Part shown: in pieces, positions 8,707-16,244 of the stretch | Numbering within the stretch: position 1 is the first letter of the stretch | How the letters are laid out: every line of letters begins with the position of its first letter | Source of the DNA: Candidatus Poribacteria bacterium | Lineage (GTDB): Bacteria > Poribacteria > WGA-4E > WGA-3G | Length of the DNA: 48,643 nt | Direction of reading: 5' to 3' | Assembly: GCA_022394775.1 (NCBI GenBank) | Contig: JAGFCB010000025.1 | Coordinates: forward strand, 1-48,643 | The notes under the pieces: model-generated | What the model saw: only the letters and a program-made list of their open reading frames with translations | Databases searched by the model: none | What the model was told of the DNA's origin: nothing | Made by a program: the position numbers and the translations under genes

Positions 8707-9999
8707 TTAAAACCGATACGCAGCAGAAGCGAAGACCCGATGCGAAAGCCGTTCTACTGTCAACCCATCCGTATGCTGCTCCCAAGTACCAAGCATATAC
8801 GCGACATCCAGCTTTAGCGAACCTTCAAAGATCTTTCCTACGCCTGCTGTTAAGAAGGTACGCACATCCTCAGCACGCACATCGTCGAGTACATAGGTGA
8901 ATGGAATCGGATCGAGAAAATAACCGAAACGGACATGTGTATCAATAACAGGTATCTGATATTCCGCACCGAGCCGGACCTGAAGCGTTGTGGCATAGTA
9001 CTCTTCAAAATTATTCTTCGGAATGTCGTCCGCCGGTGCTGGATCATAGCGCGTTTGTGTCCAATCCGTAAGTTGGACATCGCCTGCCAAAATTAACTGC
9101 TTATTCAACAATTTCACCGCGATCCCCGTGCCAACTTCAAACGGACGTTCAATGTCAAACGCTTGCCCACCGCTCTCGGAATCTGTCAACTTTTCGCCGT
9201 CATCGTATACATCCACCGTAGACTGATACCAGAGTTCATCAACGCCTAATTCAACAGGCGCGACCAGCGTTACACCGAGGTTAATATTATCCGTCAGGTG
9301 CGCAAGTAGTCCTATTCTACCGCCTATCCCTGAATACTCTCGGTCAATCTCGTCATCATATCTGAAGCGCGACAAGTCACTATGCACGTTTAGGATGTCA
9401 GTGGCTTCCGAATCCAATTCATTTAGGCTATTACCCTGCCAGAAATCCAACGAACCCCCGACCGAAACGCGCTTTGAGACGTATACACTCGCACCAAAAC
9501 TCCAAATCCCAATGCCGCCTCTGTTGATATTGGTCTCATCAACAGCGAATCCGCCAAAATCAGTGTCGGAACCCGGATCAATCCCTTGAATCGCAGTCTG
9601 ATAATCGAAATTTTGTTGACGATTGTAACCGAAGCCGACTGCCATACCTCCCTGCCGTGTCTCCAGCGGATAAACAAAACCGATAGCATTCGGACGCAGC
9701 TGCGATCGGCTTGTGCCAGTTATTTCGTCATGAGCGAAATAGGAATCCGCGTTTGCCCTGTTATGCGAAAAGCTGCTAAAAAACTCGAATTTTTGGATCT
9801 GTGCCATACCCGCTGGATTCCAATAGAGTGCCGTGAAATCATCAGCTAGTCCGAGTGTGGCACCCCCCATCCCCATCGTCCTTGCCCCAACACCGAATGT
9901 ACTCCCGATCGCCATCTCTTCTACCTGTGTCATACCGACAGACACAAAGAACGCTGCGGCGAATAAACAGATAAGTGTTGTATATACTGCTCGTTTCAT
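8707..9999 (-). CDS. Outer-membrane beta-barrel protein, FadL/UPF0164 (PorV-like) type
   Basis: A 430-residue protein with a signal peptide (MKRAVYTTLICLFAAAFFVS, cleavage probably near VGMTQ). It has the N-terminal motif ARTMGMGGATLGLADDFTAL followed by YWNPAG, typical of the OmpP1/FadL, UPF0164 and PorV/PorQ barrels. The rest alternates short hydrophobic strands and polar loops and ends in Phe (ASAAYRF), a BAM-type beta-signal. ATG 9999 was chosen over an upstream in-frame start at 10110 because a GGAGGAG lies 7 bases before it and the signal peptide then begins properly. The substrate cannot be read; a hydrophobic-compound channel is one possibility. Monocistronic. Confidence 0.82.
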   Translation of the reverse strand: MKRAVYTTLICLFAAAFFVSVGMTQVEEMAIGSTFGVGARTMGMGGATLGLADDFTALYWNPAGMAQIQKFEFFSSFSHNRANADSYFAHDEITGTSRSQLRPNAIGFVYPLETRQGGMAVGFGYNRQQNFDYQTAIQGIDPGSDTDFGGFAVDETNINRGGIGIWSFGASVYVSKRVSVGGSLDFWQGNSLNELDSEATDILNVHSDLSRFRYDDEIDREYSGIGGRIGLLAHLTDNINLGVTLVAPVELGVDELWYQSTVDVYDDGEKLTDSESGGQAFDIERPFEVGTGIAVKLLNKQLILAGDVQLTDWTQTRYDPAPADDIPKNNFEEYYATTLQVRLGAEYQIPVIDTHVRFGYFLDPIPFTYVLDDVRAEDVRTFLTAGVGKIFEGSLKLDVAYMLGTWEQHTDGLTVERLSHRVFASAAYRF

Positions 10000-10016
10000 C
10001 GTTCCAACTCCTCCAC

Positions 10017-10120
10017 TTTTAATTTTTCCTTGCGGTTCGTTTAGGGCGGTTTGGGCTTTGAAGTGCTTTGCCGTATATCTGAAGAAACCCCCAAGCAAAA
10101 ACCTTTCCACTTCGTTCCAA
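10017..10120. repeat. Copy of a dispersed intergenic repeat (CCTTGCGGTTCG ... GTATATCTGAAGAAAC)
   Basis: This stretch upstream of the barrel gene shares TTTAATTTTTCCTTGCGGTT and GTATATCTGAAGAAAC-CCCAAGCAAAAACC-like blocks with the two copies at 18206-18460. It is non-coding, and the function is unknown. Confidence 0.6.
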
Positions 10121-10178
10121 ACTACGTGATTTTTTATTCGCGAGATCTTGAAGTGTTTCTCTGTACCCCGCCACTTCG

Positions 10179-10796
10179 CTACTTTCTGTTCCGATCCCTT
10201 ATTTGTTGACGTTCCGACCTCGACCTCGGTGAAGGTGAAGTCAGGCTGCGTGAACTTCGCGAACGCCGATTTTCAAGTCGTAAATCGCCTTTTTTGTAAG
10301 TCCGCCGTGACAGCGGTGTATACCGACTTCCACTGTGATACCGCCGGTAGACGTTTCTATACGGATAATAGCCTCTATAGTAGCGATAATACGGCGCACG
10401 GTATCCATAATAATACCCGTACCCACTATAAAATGGGCGATAGGGGTAATACCACCCCGGCGGATATGCATAATAATGTGGATAGGGTCCATAAGGCACC
10501 GAATAGGCGTCATACCTATAAGAAGGGGAAGCGTACGTAGTCCGATAACTTCGCTTGCGTCGTCCGTAATACCCATCAGAATCCTCGTCATCCGAATGCT
10601 TTAATTCTGATGCATCCGAGTCTGCTTCCTCAGCATGCTTTGTCTCCGTTTTTTCTTTTCTTAGACCTTCATGATGCTTATAGTGTACCCGAGCATAATA
10701 ATCTGAAGACGCACGATGACCGAGTTGTGTATAACACCCAGAAAATGCCGCCATTGCGAAAAGCAGCAACAGTAAGAACGTAAATTGCAACTTCAT
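10179..10796 (-). CDS. Putative lipoprotein, Tyr/Arg/Pro-rich low-complexity
   Basis: A 205-residue protein with a lipoprotein signal peptide: MKLQFTFLLLLLFAMAAFSGC, with the lipobox AFSGC (Cys21). After the Cys comes a charged segment rich in Lys, Glu, Asp and Ser (to about residue 75), then a Tyr-rich block (about 80-150; repeated YY, PYYRYYRGYYPY-like units with Pro and Gly), and a strongly basic Ser/Arg tail. No enzymatic domain is visible. GGAAGGAG lies just before the ATG. The role is unknown; a cell-envelope structural or adhesive role would fit the composition but is speculation. Confidence 0.7.
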   Translation of the reverse strand: MKLQFTFLLLLLFAMAAFSGCYTQLGHRASSDYYARVHYKHHEGLRKEKTETKHAEEADSDASELKHSDDEDSDGYYGRRKRSYRTTYASPSYRYDAYSVPYGPYPHYYAYPPGWYYPYRPFYSGYGYYYGYRAPYYRYYRGYYPYRNVYRRYHSGSRYTPLSRRTYKKGDLRLENRRSRSSRSLTSPSPRSRSERQQIRDRNRK

Positions 10797-10952
10797 CTCC
10801 CTTCCTCCTTAGATTTTCCGTTAGCTCTGAACATTATAACATATTATACGAGAGATCAATAAGAAAAGTTTACATTGGTTCACTTTTCACTATGTTCCAC
10901 CCCAGAGTTTCTATAATGGTCAGTCTCGCGATACATTTTTCCATCATCATGC

Positions 10953-11084
10953 ACAGAGTCATTCAGTTCTCGGTTTTTTTCCTCCAATTTTGCCCCCCAG
11001 CCCCGGTAGGTACGGTTTCCTAACCGCACCGGATCGTAAAAAAAGGACAAGAAACTCTATAATTTTTTAAACTGAATGACTCTG
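10953..11084. mobile_element. MITE-like element, family 1, copy A
   Basis: Terminal inverted repeats CAGAGTCATTCAGTT (from 10954) and AACTGAATGACTCTG (to 11084) bracket about 100 bases with no coding capacity. They are flanked by a near-perfect 9-base duplication, TCATCATGC (10944-10952) and TCATCATCC (11085-11093). Inside is a stem around CGGTTTCCTAACCGCACC. Copies B (20.4 kb) and C (32.2 kb) share the ends and the stem. The rest of the 510-base gap (10797-11306) is AT-rich; the part before the sigma gene contains GGAATCC...GTGTC, a possible ECF-type promoter that I cannot confirm. Confidence 0.75.
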
Positions 11085-11306
11085 TCATCATCCCCTCTTC
11101 CAGTACAAAATTGTGTCTTTTAATTTATTTCCTTTTTTCCCTAAAAAATACCATATAGTATTAGTTAGATATAGGCTTTATAATTTGAGCAATTTAAATA
11201 ATAAAAAATTGACCGGGTGTGTCGGAATCCACTTCAACTTGGTGTCATGTATATATGGAGGGACTTATAAGAACATTGCTATATAGTGAGGTAATGACTT
11301 GTAAAG

Positions 11307-12101
11307 GTGGACAACGTTGGTATAAACCGGCGATTTTTAGAAGCTGATGACAATGAGAAAGAAAAAGCCTTTGAGTTGCTCTTCAACACGTATCATAAGA
11401 TCGTCTTCAAGAAAATTAACAGAATGATGCGGAGTCATCCCGATCCGGCTGTAGATGCCGAGGATATCGCGCAGGAAACCTTTATCAAAGCCTTCAAAAA
11501 GAGGCATCAAGTCCGAGAACCAGAAAAGTTGTTAGGATGGTTGCTCACTATAGCGAAAACCTTAACGCTGAATGAAATTAGAGACGCGAAGCGGCGAAGG
11601 CAAACAGGAAACTCGTTTCTTGAATCGCTTGACAACCCTTCAATCGGCGAAAGTGAAGCCCCGTTCGCAACATTTCTCGCGGAGACCGATGCCGAACAAG
11701 CTGAAGTAGAGCGGGATATGAAAGCAAAACTCCTCTGTCTCCTTCAAGGTACAGACCGAGAGGTTGTAACGTTTATAAATGATGGGTTCACCACCCAAGA
11801 GATAGCGGAAGCGATAGACGCAACACCCGATGCAGTTCAGAAAAGATTGGAACGCATCCGCGAGTGGTTGATACCCATCGCACGCAATTTAGAAACGTTG
11901 ATAAGCTGCCTTCCCGGAGAGGACGACAGAATAGTCATGGAACGGCACTTGGATGGACAACCGCTATCGGACATTGCGAAAGCAATTTGCATCTCTCGTT
12001 CTGACGTTGAGGCGCGTGTAAAACGTGTGATAGCGGATTGGAAGAAAGCCGCGAGGCAAAATTCCACGGATCCGGTCTCCGCAACGGTTAAGAATGATTA
12101 A
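11307..12101 (+). CDS. ECF-type RNA polymerase sigma factor with two sigma-4-like domains
   Basis: A 264-residue protein. Residues 20-97 are a sigma-70 region 2: ELLFNTYHKIVFKKI, the core-binding AEDIAQETFIKAFKK, and the -10-recognition part ending in a basic RDAKRRRQ. Residues 140-187 form a first region-4-like helix-turn-helix (GFTTQEIAEAIDATPDAVQK). Residues 195-248 form a second one (GQPLSDIAKAICISRSDVEA). Ordinary ECF sigmas have one. The start is GTG 11307; a nearby ATG (11294) is out of frame. No anti-sigma gene is adjacent. The next gene, an unknown protein, is in the same direction. Confidence 0.8.
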   Translation: MDNVGINRRFLEADDNEKEKAFELLFNTYHKIVFKKINRMMRSHPDPAVDAEDIAQETFIKAFKKRHQVREPEKLLGWLLTIAKTLTLNEIRDAKRRRQTGNSFLESLDNPSIGESEAPFATFLAETDAEQAEVERDMKAKLLCLLQGTDREVVTFINDGFTTQEIAEAIDATPDAVQKRLERIREWLIPIARNLETLISCLPGEDDRIVMERHLDGQPLSDIAKAICISRSDVEARVKRVIADWKKAARQNSTDPVSATVKND

Positions 12102-12129
12102 GAAGGGATAACTTCTTACTAAAACAGTG

Positions 12130-12157
12130 ACACAGACTAATTTGTGTCAGTCTGTGT
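12130..12157. other. Stem-loop between the sigma factor gene and the next gene
   Basis: ACACAGACT (12130-12138) and AGTCTGTGT (12149-12157) form a 9-base stem with a 10-base loop. No T run follows, so a standard terminator is unlikely. It could be an operator or an mRNA-processing hairpin. Confidence 0.45.
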
Positions 12158-12275
12158 TAGAAACTGATTAGGAAACTGCGCAATTGATGCAAATTCAATT
12201 AAGTTTTATTCTTTGGAAGTTTTCTTTAGTTTTTTGAAGAAATTAATCACTTTTTCAAACAAAAGGAGAATAGAG

Positions 12276-13010
12276 ATGAAAACGAAAATAACAATAATAG
12301 TTTCGTCTGAAGAAACGGAACCTGTTTTTATCTTGGATGCTGTGCCTGTCGCTAACCTTGAACAGAAAACGTTTTCTAAACTCCGAGCAGCATTCCCAGG
12401 ACCCCTTTTAGATGAGAACCTTAAAACACTTCAAACCCTTGCAAACTCAGACATCTACTTAGAATTTCTCTCCCGCGTTTCCAAGCAAGTAAAGCCCTTT
12501 CAAACCTTTGATGAGTTCCTTGACACAACGCCACCGGATGCGGAAAAGAAAATCCGCCCCATTTTCGAGCAAAGCCTTGCACATCTCGTAATTAACGATG
12601 AAGATATAGCAAGTTTTCATAAACTTGCCACTACAGACCAAAGCACGGTTATCCTTATCAATCTCAATTTCCGTTTGAATCTCAAACCACCGCAGATAAA
12701 AGAAGCACAAGCTCGTGCAATAAAAAATGTGCCAATGTTCAGATGGTTCCCACCATCCCCACCGAAAAAAACCGAGCCATCTGGCAGCGAATCCATTTGG
12801 GGTGCTGCGATAAAATTTGCTACAGATGCCACCGAGACAGCAAGAAAAGAAATACAGAACACCTTACATGAACACGGGCAAGATGAAGGATTGATTTGGC
12901 TCGCGATCCAAGAACCCAGAATTCTCGGCGTTATCCTTAACACTTTTATTACTCCTTTAACCCCGGCTGACTTCCTTCGCTGGATAGCACCTGAAGGACA
13001 AGAAAATTAG
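12276..13010 (+). CDS. Hypothetical protein
   Basis: A 244-residue protein that I do not recognise. It begins MKTKITIIVSSEETEPVFIL; ATG 12276 is chosen because AAAAGGAG stands 8 bases upstream, although the frame is open from 12213. It has no signal peptide. There is a predicted mixed alpha/beta N-terminal part, a proline-rich segment (RWFPPSPPKKTEP) near residues 172-185, and a hydrophobic C-terminal helix pair. Placed 174 bases after the ECF sigma gene on the same strand, it might be a regulatory partner, but there is no direct evidence and it lacks a transmembrane anti-sigma architecture. Confidence 0.6.
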   Translation: MKTKITIIVSSEETEPVFILDAVPVANLEQKTFSKLRAAFPGPLLDENLKTLQTLANSDIYLEFLSRVSKQVKPFQTFDEFLDTTPPDAEKKIRPIFEQSLAHLVINDEDIASFHKLATTDQSTVILINLNFRLNLKPPQIKEAQARAIKNVPMFRWFPPSPPKKTEPSGSESIWGAAIKFATDATETARKEIQNTLHEHGQDEGLIWLAIQEPRILGVILNTFITPLTPADFLRWIAPEGQEN

Positions 13011-13085
13011 TCAGAAGTAGACGCGCCTCGCCAGTCCAATAACTATTCCAAGAAAGCCTTTGTTATGTTTTACCGGTGTTTTTAC

Positions 13086-13114
13086 TTGACTCCGTCGTAC
13101 CACCATGCTAAATT
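13086..13114 (+). promoter_or_regulatory. Sigma-70-type promoter placed for a leaderless mRNA
   Basis: TTGACT (13086-13091), a 17-base spacer, then TAAATT (13109-13114). Transcription would start about 7 bases on, at or next to the A of the ATG at 13121. No Shine-Dalgarno sequence is present before that ATG. Confidence 0.6.
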
Positions 13115-13120
13115 GATGGC

Positions 13121-14026
13121 ATGAAAGTCTTTATCCAGATCGGACACGGTATTGTCGGTGCCGCTGTTATCTCAGGTCTATGTATTTGGCAAGCAGGGAG
13201 TTTCGGTGAAGCGAGACACACGATTAGCATCATCGGTGCTATCACCATTGTTATTGCCAGTCTCTACATTCTCCGAAGCCGTTGGGTTCGATGGGGCAAT
13301 CGCCAGACATGGCTAAAATACCACCAACGCCTCGCCTCTCTGGGTTTATGCTTGGTGCTATATCATTCAGCGTTCCAACCGCTTGTGTGGCACTCATGGC
13401 TGACGTTCCTACTCGCTTTGTCGAATTTAGGCACTGGTGTCGCAGTGAGTCTAACCGCTCGCAAGGCGAGACAGATTTTACTCCGATGTCATCTCATTCT
13501 TGCTCCGATTCTGCTCGTCAGTATTGTATTCCACGGGCAACAAAAACTGGAACACGATGAATTCCTTCCGCTCACCGATGCCCACGATGTGCCTTGTGCG
13601 AGATGCCATACGCCTGAACGCTTCCTGTTCCGTATCAGTACAACCTTCCCAGAAGATTTGGACACGTCAGACACTATTCCTGAAGACTTGCACTGGTGGT
13701 TCATACAAAATGAACGCAGAGTCCCTACAACCGCGCCTATCTCAATCAAAGAAATGGGAAACGCTTGGACAGTCACCGATCCCGAAAACAGACACACCTA
13801 CCACGTCCGAAAGGTCGCAGATCAAATCGCCATCTACGCCGATACGGATTACCGGAGTTACACCTGTCTCAAATGTCATGTACATAACACAGAAGAAATT
13901 CAGTTAGCACACGAACTGCACGGTGTTACCGATGCTCAAAGGTGCTTCGTCTGCCACCAAGCCAAAATTGACGGTAAAACTTATGGACGGCAGCGCTTCG
14001 ATTGGGAATATGCGCCGCACCGATAG
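13121..14026 (+). CDS. Membrane b/c-type multihaem cytochrome-like protein
   Basis: A 301-residue protein. Residues 1-142 hold about four hydrophobic helices with histidines suited to b-type haem (H68, H82, H91, H124, H138), like ferric-reductase or cytochrome b modules. Residues 150-301 are soluble and contain three c-type haem sites: CARCH (159-163), CLKCH (249-253) and CFVCH (275-279). The arrangement suggests electron transfer between the quinone pool and a periplasmic acceptor or donor. The partners are not encoded nearby, so the reaction is unknown. The start is the first ATG after a near-consensus promoter. A hairpin follows the stop. Confidence 0.75.
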   Translation: MKVFIQIGHGIVGAAVISGLCIWQAGSFGEARHTISIIGAITIVIASLYILRSRWVRWGNRQTWLKYHQRLASLGLCLVLYHSAFQPLVWHSWLTFLLALSNLGTGVAVSLTARKARQILLRCHLILAPILLVSIVFHGQQKLEHDEFLPLTDAHDVPCARCHTPERFLFRISTTFPEDLDTSDTIPEDLHWWFIQNERRVPTTAPISIKEMGNAWTVTDPENRHTYHVRKVADQIAIYADTDYRSYTCLKCHVHNTEEIQLAHELHGVTDAQRCFVCHQAKIDGKTYGRQRFDWEYAPHR

Positions 14027-14038
14027 ATTAACACAAAA

Positions 14039-14077
14039 AACGGCTTGAACACAGGAAAATACCGTGTTCAAGCCGTT
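14039..14077 (-). terminator. Intrinsic terminator between convergent genes
   Basis: A 14-base perfect stem, AACGGCTTGAACAC / GTGTTCAAGCCGTT, with an 11-base loop. On the minus strand it is followed by TTTTTT, so it ends the LamG gene at 14102. On the + strand the T run is weak, but the stem may still slow transcription from the cytochrome gene. Confidence 0.8.
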
Positions 14078-14101
14078 CATTTGTATCTATAAACTAACAT
14101 T

Positions 14102-14899
14102 TTAGCGTCTTGATTTAAGGCTACCCCAGGTTGTAGCGAGTTTATCCGCGGGTTCAACCGACAGAAATTCGCCATCCATCACCTCTTTAATTTCAGCTTC
14201 AGATAACGCGCGACCAAAAATATAGAACTCGTCCATCAGTCCATCAAACCAACGACCGTTCTTATGGTGTCCGATCGCCGCTGAGACCCCCCAGTTATCT
14301 GAAAGGTCGCCGTTCCCTTTTGCATCGTGTGTCTCCTTCCCATCAACGTAGGTTTTCGTAGCACCTGTCTTACCATCGTAAGTGCCGGTGAAATGCACCC
14401 ATTTTCCGCCTTTGATAACAGGACCAGGGTTGATGTTGAAGACCTGCTGTTCAGCACCATTTCGATGAAACCATCTAAAGCCAGCGGGACGGATTTCCAC
14501 GTGGTAGAGACCACTTCCGTGGTCGGTTCCAATCGCGTCAAAGATGCTCTGTGGATCGGGTGAATCGTTATGATTGACCCAGACCGCGATTGTGATGCCT
14601 TCAAGTGGTACGTTTTCAAATTCCGGTCCGTTTAAGTTTACCCATGTTTGTGGCTCTAAAACAACGGCTTTGCCGAAAACACCATTTTCCCGTTTCGCTT
14701 TCCCTTCAATTGTCCCGTCGTTACCGTGGATGGAACCGTCCTTGACGGTAGCACCATCCTCATCAAAATTATAGTAGACAGATAGTGTCGGGTCTTTGAG
14801 GTCAGCTTGCGTTGAAACAGCAAAAGCTATTACCATTGCCACAACGACGAAGACCACCTGTAACCTCCGGACACGTAAACGTGTTAACTGATAGAACAT
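14102..14899 (-). CDS. Secreted LamG/concanavalin-like domain protein with KLATTWG tail
   Basis: A 265-residue protein. The N-terminus (about residues 1-33) is a basic then hydrophobic signal sequence ending near STQA. The body (about 40-235) is a LamG-type jelly roll: LSVYYNFDEDGATVKDGSIHG at its start in two pieces, GITIAVWVNHND, GKWVHFTGTYDGKTGATKTYVDG, and FDGLMDEFYIFGRALSEAEI at its end. These folds bind carbohydrate or protein ligands. The last residues, VEPADKLATTWGSLKSRR, match the tails of two other proteins in the window. ATG 14899 is preferred over 14926 because AAGGAAAGG lies just before it. TATAAT-like sequences upstream (about 14929) could be its promoter. Confidence 0.8.
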   Translation of the reverse strand: MFYQLTRLRVRRLQVVFVVVAMVIAFAVSTQADLKDPTLSVYYNFDEDGATVKDGSIHGNDGTIEGKAKRENGVFGKAVVLEPQTWVNLNGPEFENVPLEGITIAVWVNHNDSPDPQSIFDAIGTDHGSGLYHVEIRPAGFRWFHRNGAEQQVFNINPGPVIKGGKWVHFTGTYDGKTGATKTYVDGKETHDAKGNGDLSDNWGVSAAIGHHKNGRWFDGLMDEFYIFGRALSEAEIKEVMDGEFLSVEPADKLATTWGSLKSRR

Positions 14900-15084
14900 T
14901 TTGTACCTTTCCTTATGTACTTTCATGAATTATAGTGGGGTTCACATAAATGCGAACCTCATGTTTGTCGAATATCATACCACAAAAACACTTAAAATCA
15001 AATCAGAATTTAGGCACATTGAATCCCATTAGACTTATGTCCGCAATGCATGCTAATATATAGACAATCATTCATCTATCAAAC

Positions 15085-15203
15085 AGGACTTACGCAATCT
15101 TGACAGCAGCCCGTTCTGTTAGATGAAATTTCTCGGAAAACATAGCGTTTTAGGGTCACAAACTGGAAGTTTGTGGTACAAAAGAGCAACCTGCGTAAGT
15201 CCT
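15085..15203. mobile_element. MITE-like element, family 2, copy 1
   Basis: AGGACTTACGCA (15085-15096) and TGCGTAAGTCCT (15192-15203) are perfect 12-base inverted ends. ATCAAA occurs on both sides (15078-15083 and 15204-15209), a likely target duplication. The inside holds a perfect stem CACAAACT-GGA-AGTTTGTG (15157-15175). It fills most of the 341-base gap between two divergent secreted-protein genes and ends 37 bases before the ATG at 15241. Confidence 0.75.
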
Positions 15204-15240
15204 ATCAAATACAAATTTCCAAACCAAAGGAGGTAGGACA

Positions 15241-16098
15241 ATGAAACACCCGCTAACAGTACGATGCCTATGTCTAACACTTCTCATTTCGGCGTGTGCG
15301 ATTGTGCCAGTGTATTCAGCAGATGTAACCGTTGGGCTACTCGCTGGCAGTAACAAACTCGGTGAAGTCGAAGAAGCGGCTTATGATTGGGCAAAGGATA
15401 ACTTCAAAACGACAACACTCCTCGTAGATAAAAGCGGGAACTTCAAGAACGCTGGTGGCACCGCACTGCAACCGGAGAATTTCGCTGTGCTATGGATGTT
15501 CTATACCGAAACGAATACATTGCCAGATCCGTTCCTCGCCGATGCGACTAAGAAGGCAGTCCTTGACTATGTGGAAGCCGGCGGAAGTATGTTCCTCTCA
15601 GCGTTAGCACTCCGCTATGTCTTTGAACTTGACGTTGACGATGGTGGAGATCCACGAGTTTTTCAGCCCCTCGGCAAGGGGCCCCCAGAGATTGGTGTGA
15701 TACCAACCGCTGATGGCAAAAATCACCCAGTTTTTGAAGGGTTTGATACCAGCAAACCGATCTTTCTCACGAGCATGCAGCAAGATGGGTTCACCTCAGA
15801 TTTCTTTAATTTTGGAGATGATCCATCTGGCACGATTCTTGGAACAAAGACCCGTGGCGGGGGTGCTGGCGGTGGAGAGCGTCCTTTTGTTGAATACGAG
15901 GTCGGGGACGGTATAGTTATCACCCTCGGTCACCACAACGGTGTCTATACCGATGCGAAATCGAAAGAGGGAGATAATCTGCGAAAACTCACAGCGAACG
16001 TGTTAAATTATCTTGGTGAAAATTCTGAATTTTTCCCCGTTGAACCGACCGGTAAATTAGCGACAACATGGGGTAACCTAAAAGCATTGTTCGAGTAA
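15241..16098 (+). CDS. Secreted protein of unknown function with KLATTWG tail (class I amidotransferase-like fold?)
   Basis: A 285-residue protein with a signal peptide (MKHPLTVRCLCLTLLISACA...VYSA). The body has alternating strands and helices (VTVGLLAGSNKLG, FAVLWMFYTE, VLDYVEAGGSMFLSALALRY, HPVFEGFDTSKPIFLTS, GDGIVITLGHH). This resembles ThuA/DUF4960-like members of the class I glutamine-amidotransferase superfamily, but no catalytic Cys is visible. The C-terminus VEPTGKLATTWGNLKALFE shares its core with the two LamG proteins. AAGGAGGTAGG precedes the ATG. It is divergent from the LamG gene, with a MITE between them. Confidence 0.7.
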   Translation: MKHPLTVRCLCLTLLISACAIVPVYSADVTVGLLAGSNKLGEVEEAAYDWAKDNFKTTTLLVDKSGNFKNAGGTALQPENFAVLWMFYTETNTLPDPFLADATKKAVLDYVEAGGSMFLSALALRYVFELDVDDGGDPRVFQPLGKGPPEIGVIPTADGKNHPVFEGFDTSKPIFLTSMQQDGFTSDFFNFGDDPSGTILGTKTRGGGAGGGERPFVEYEVGDGIVITLGHHNGVYTDAKSKEGDNLRKLTANVLNYLGENSEFFPVEPTGKLATTWGNLKALFE

Positions 16099-16195
16099 AT
16101 CATCACACCGTTTGAGATAGATCGCCCATGCTTGCAATATTGGCTTCCGAACTATGCCAATATGCAATCGCCGTGGGCTTCTTTTTTACGCGTCG

Positions 16196-16224
16196 TTGAC
16201 AATTTCCGGTGTTCTCTGTATAAT
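16196..16224 (+). promoter_or_regulatory. Consensus sigma-70 promoter
   Basis: TTGACA (16196-16201), exactly 17 bases, TATAAT (16219-16224): a full consensus pair. The expected start is near 16231, leaving a leader of about 14 bases before ATG 16245. Confidence 0.85.
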
Positions 16225-16244
16225 GAGAACGGGAAACCCAAAAG

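Noticed and set aside
8707..10110. The upstream in-frame start at 10110 for the barrel protein
   Set aside because: It would add 37 residues before the signal peptide, read through a dispersed repeat, and has no ribosome site.
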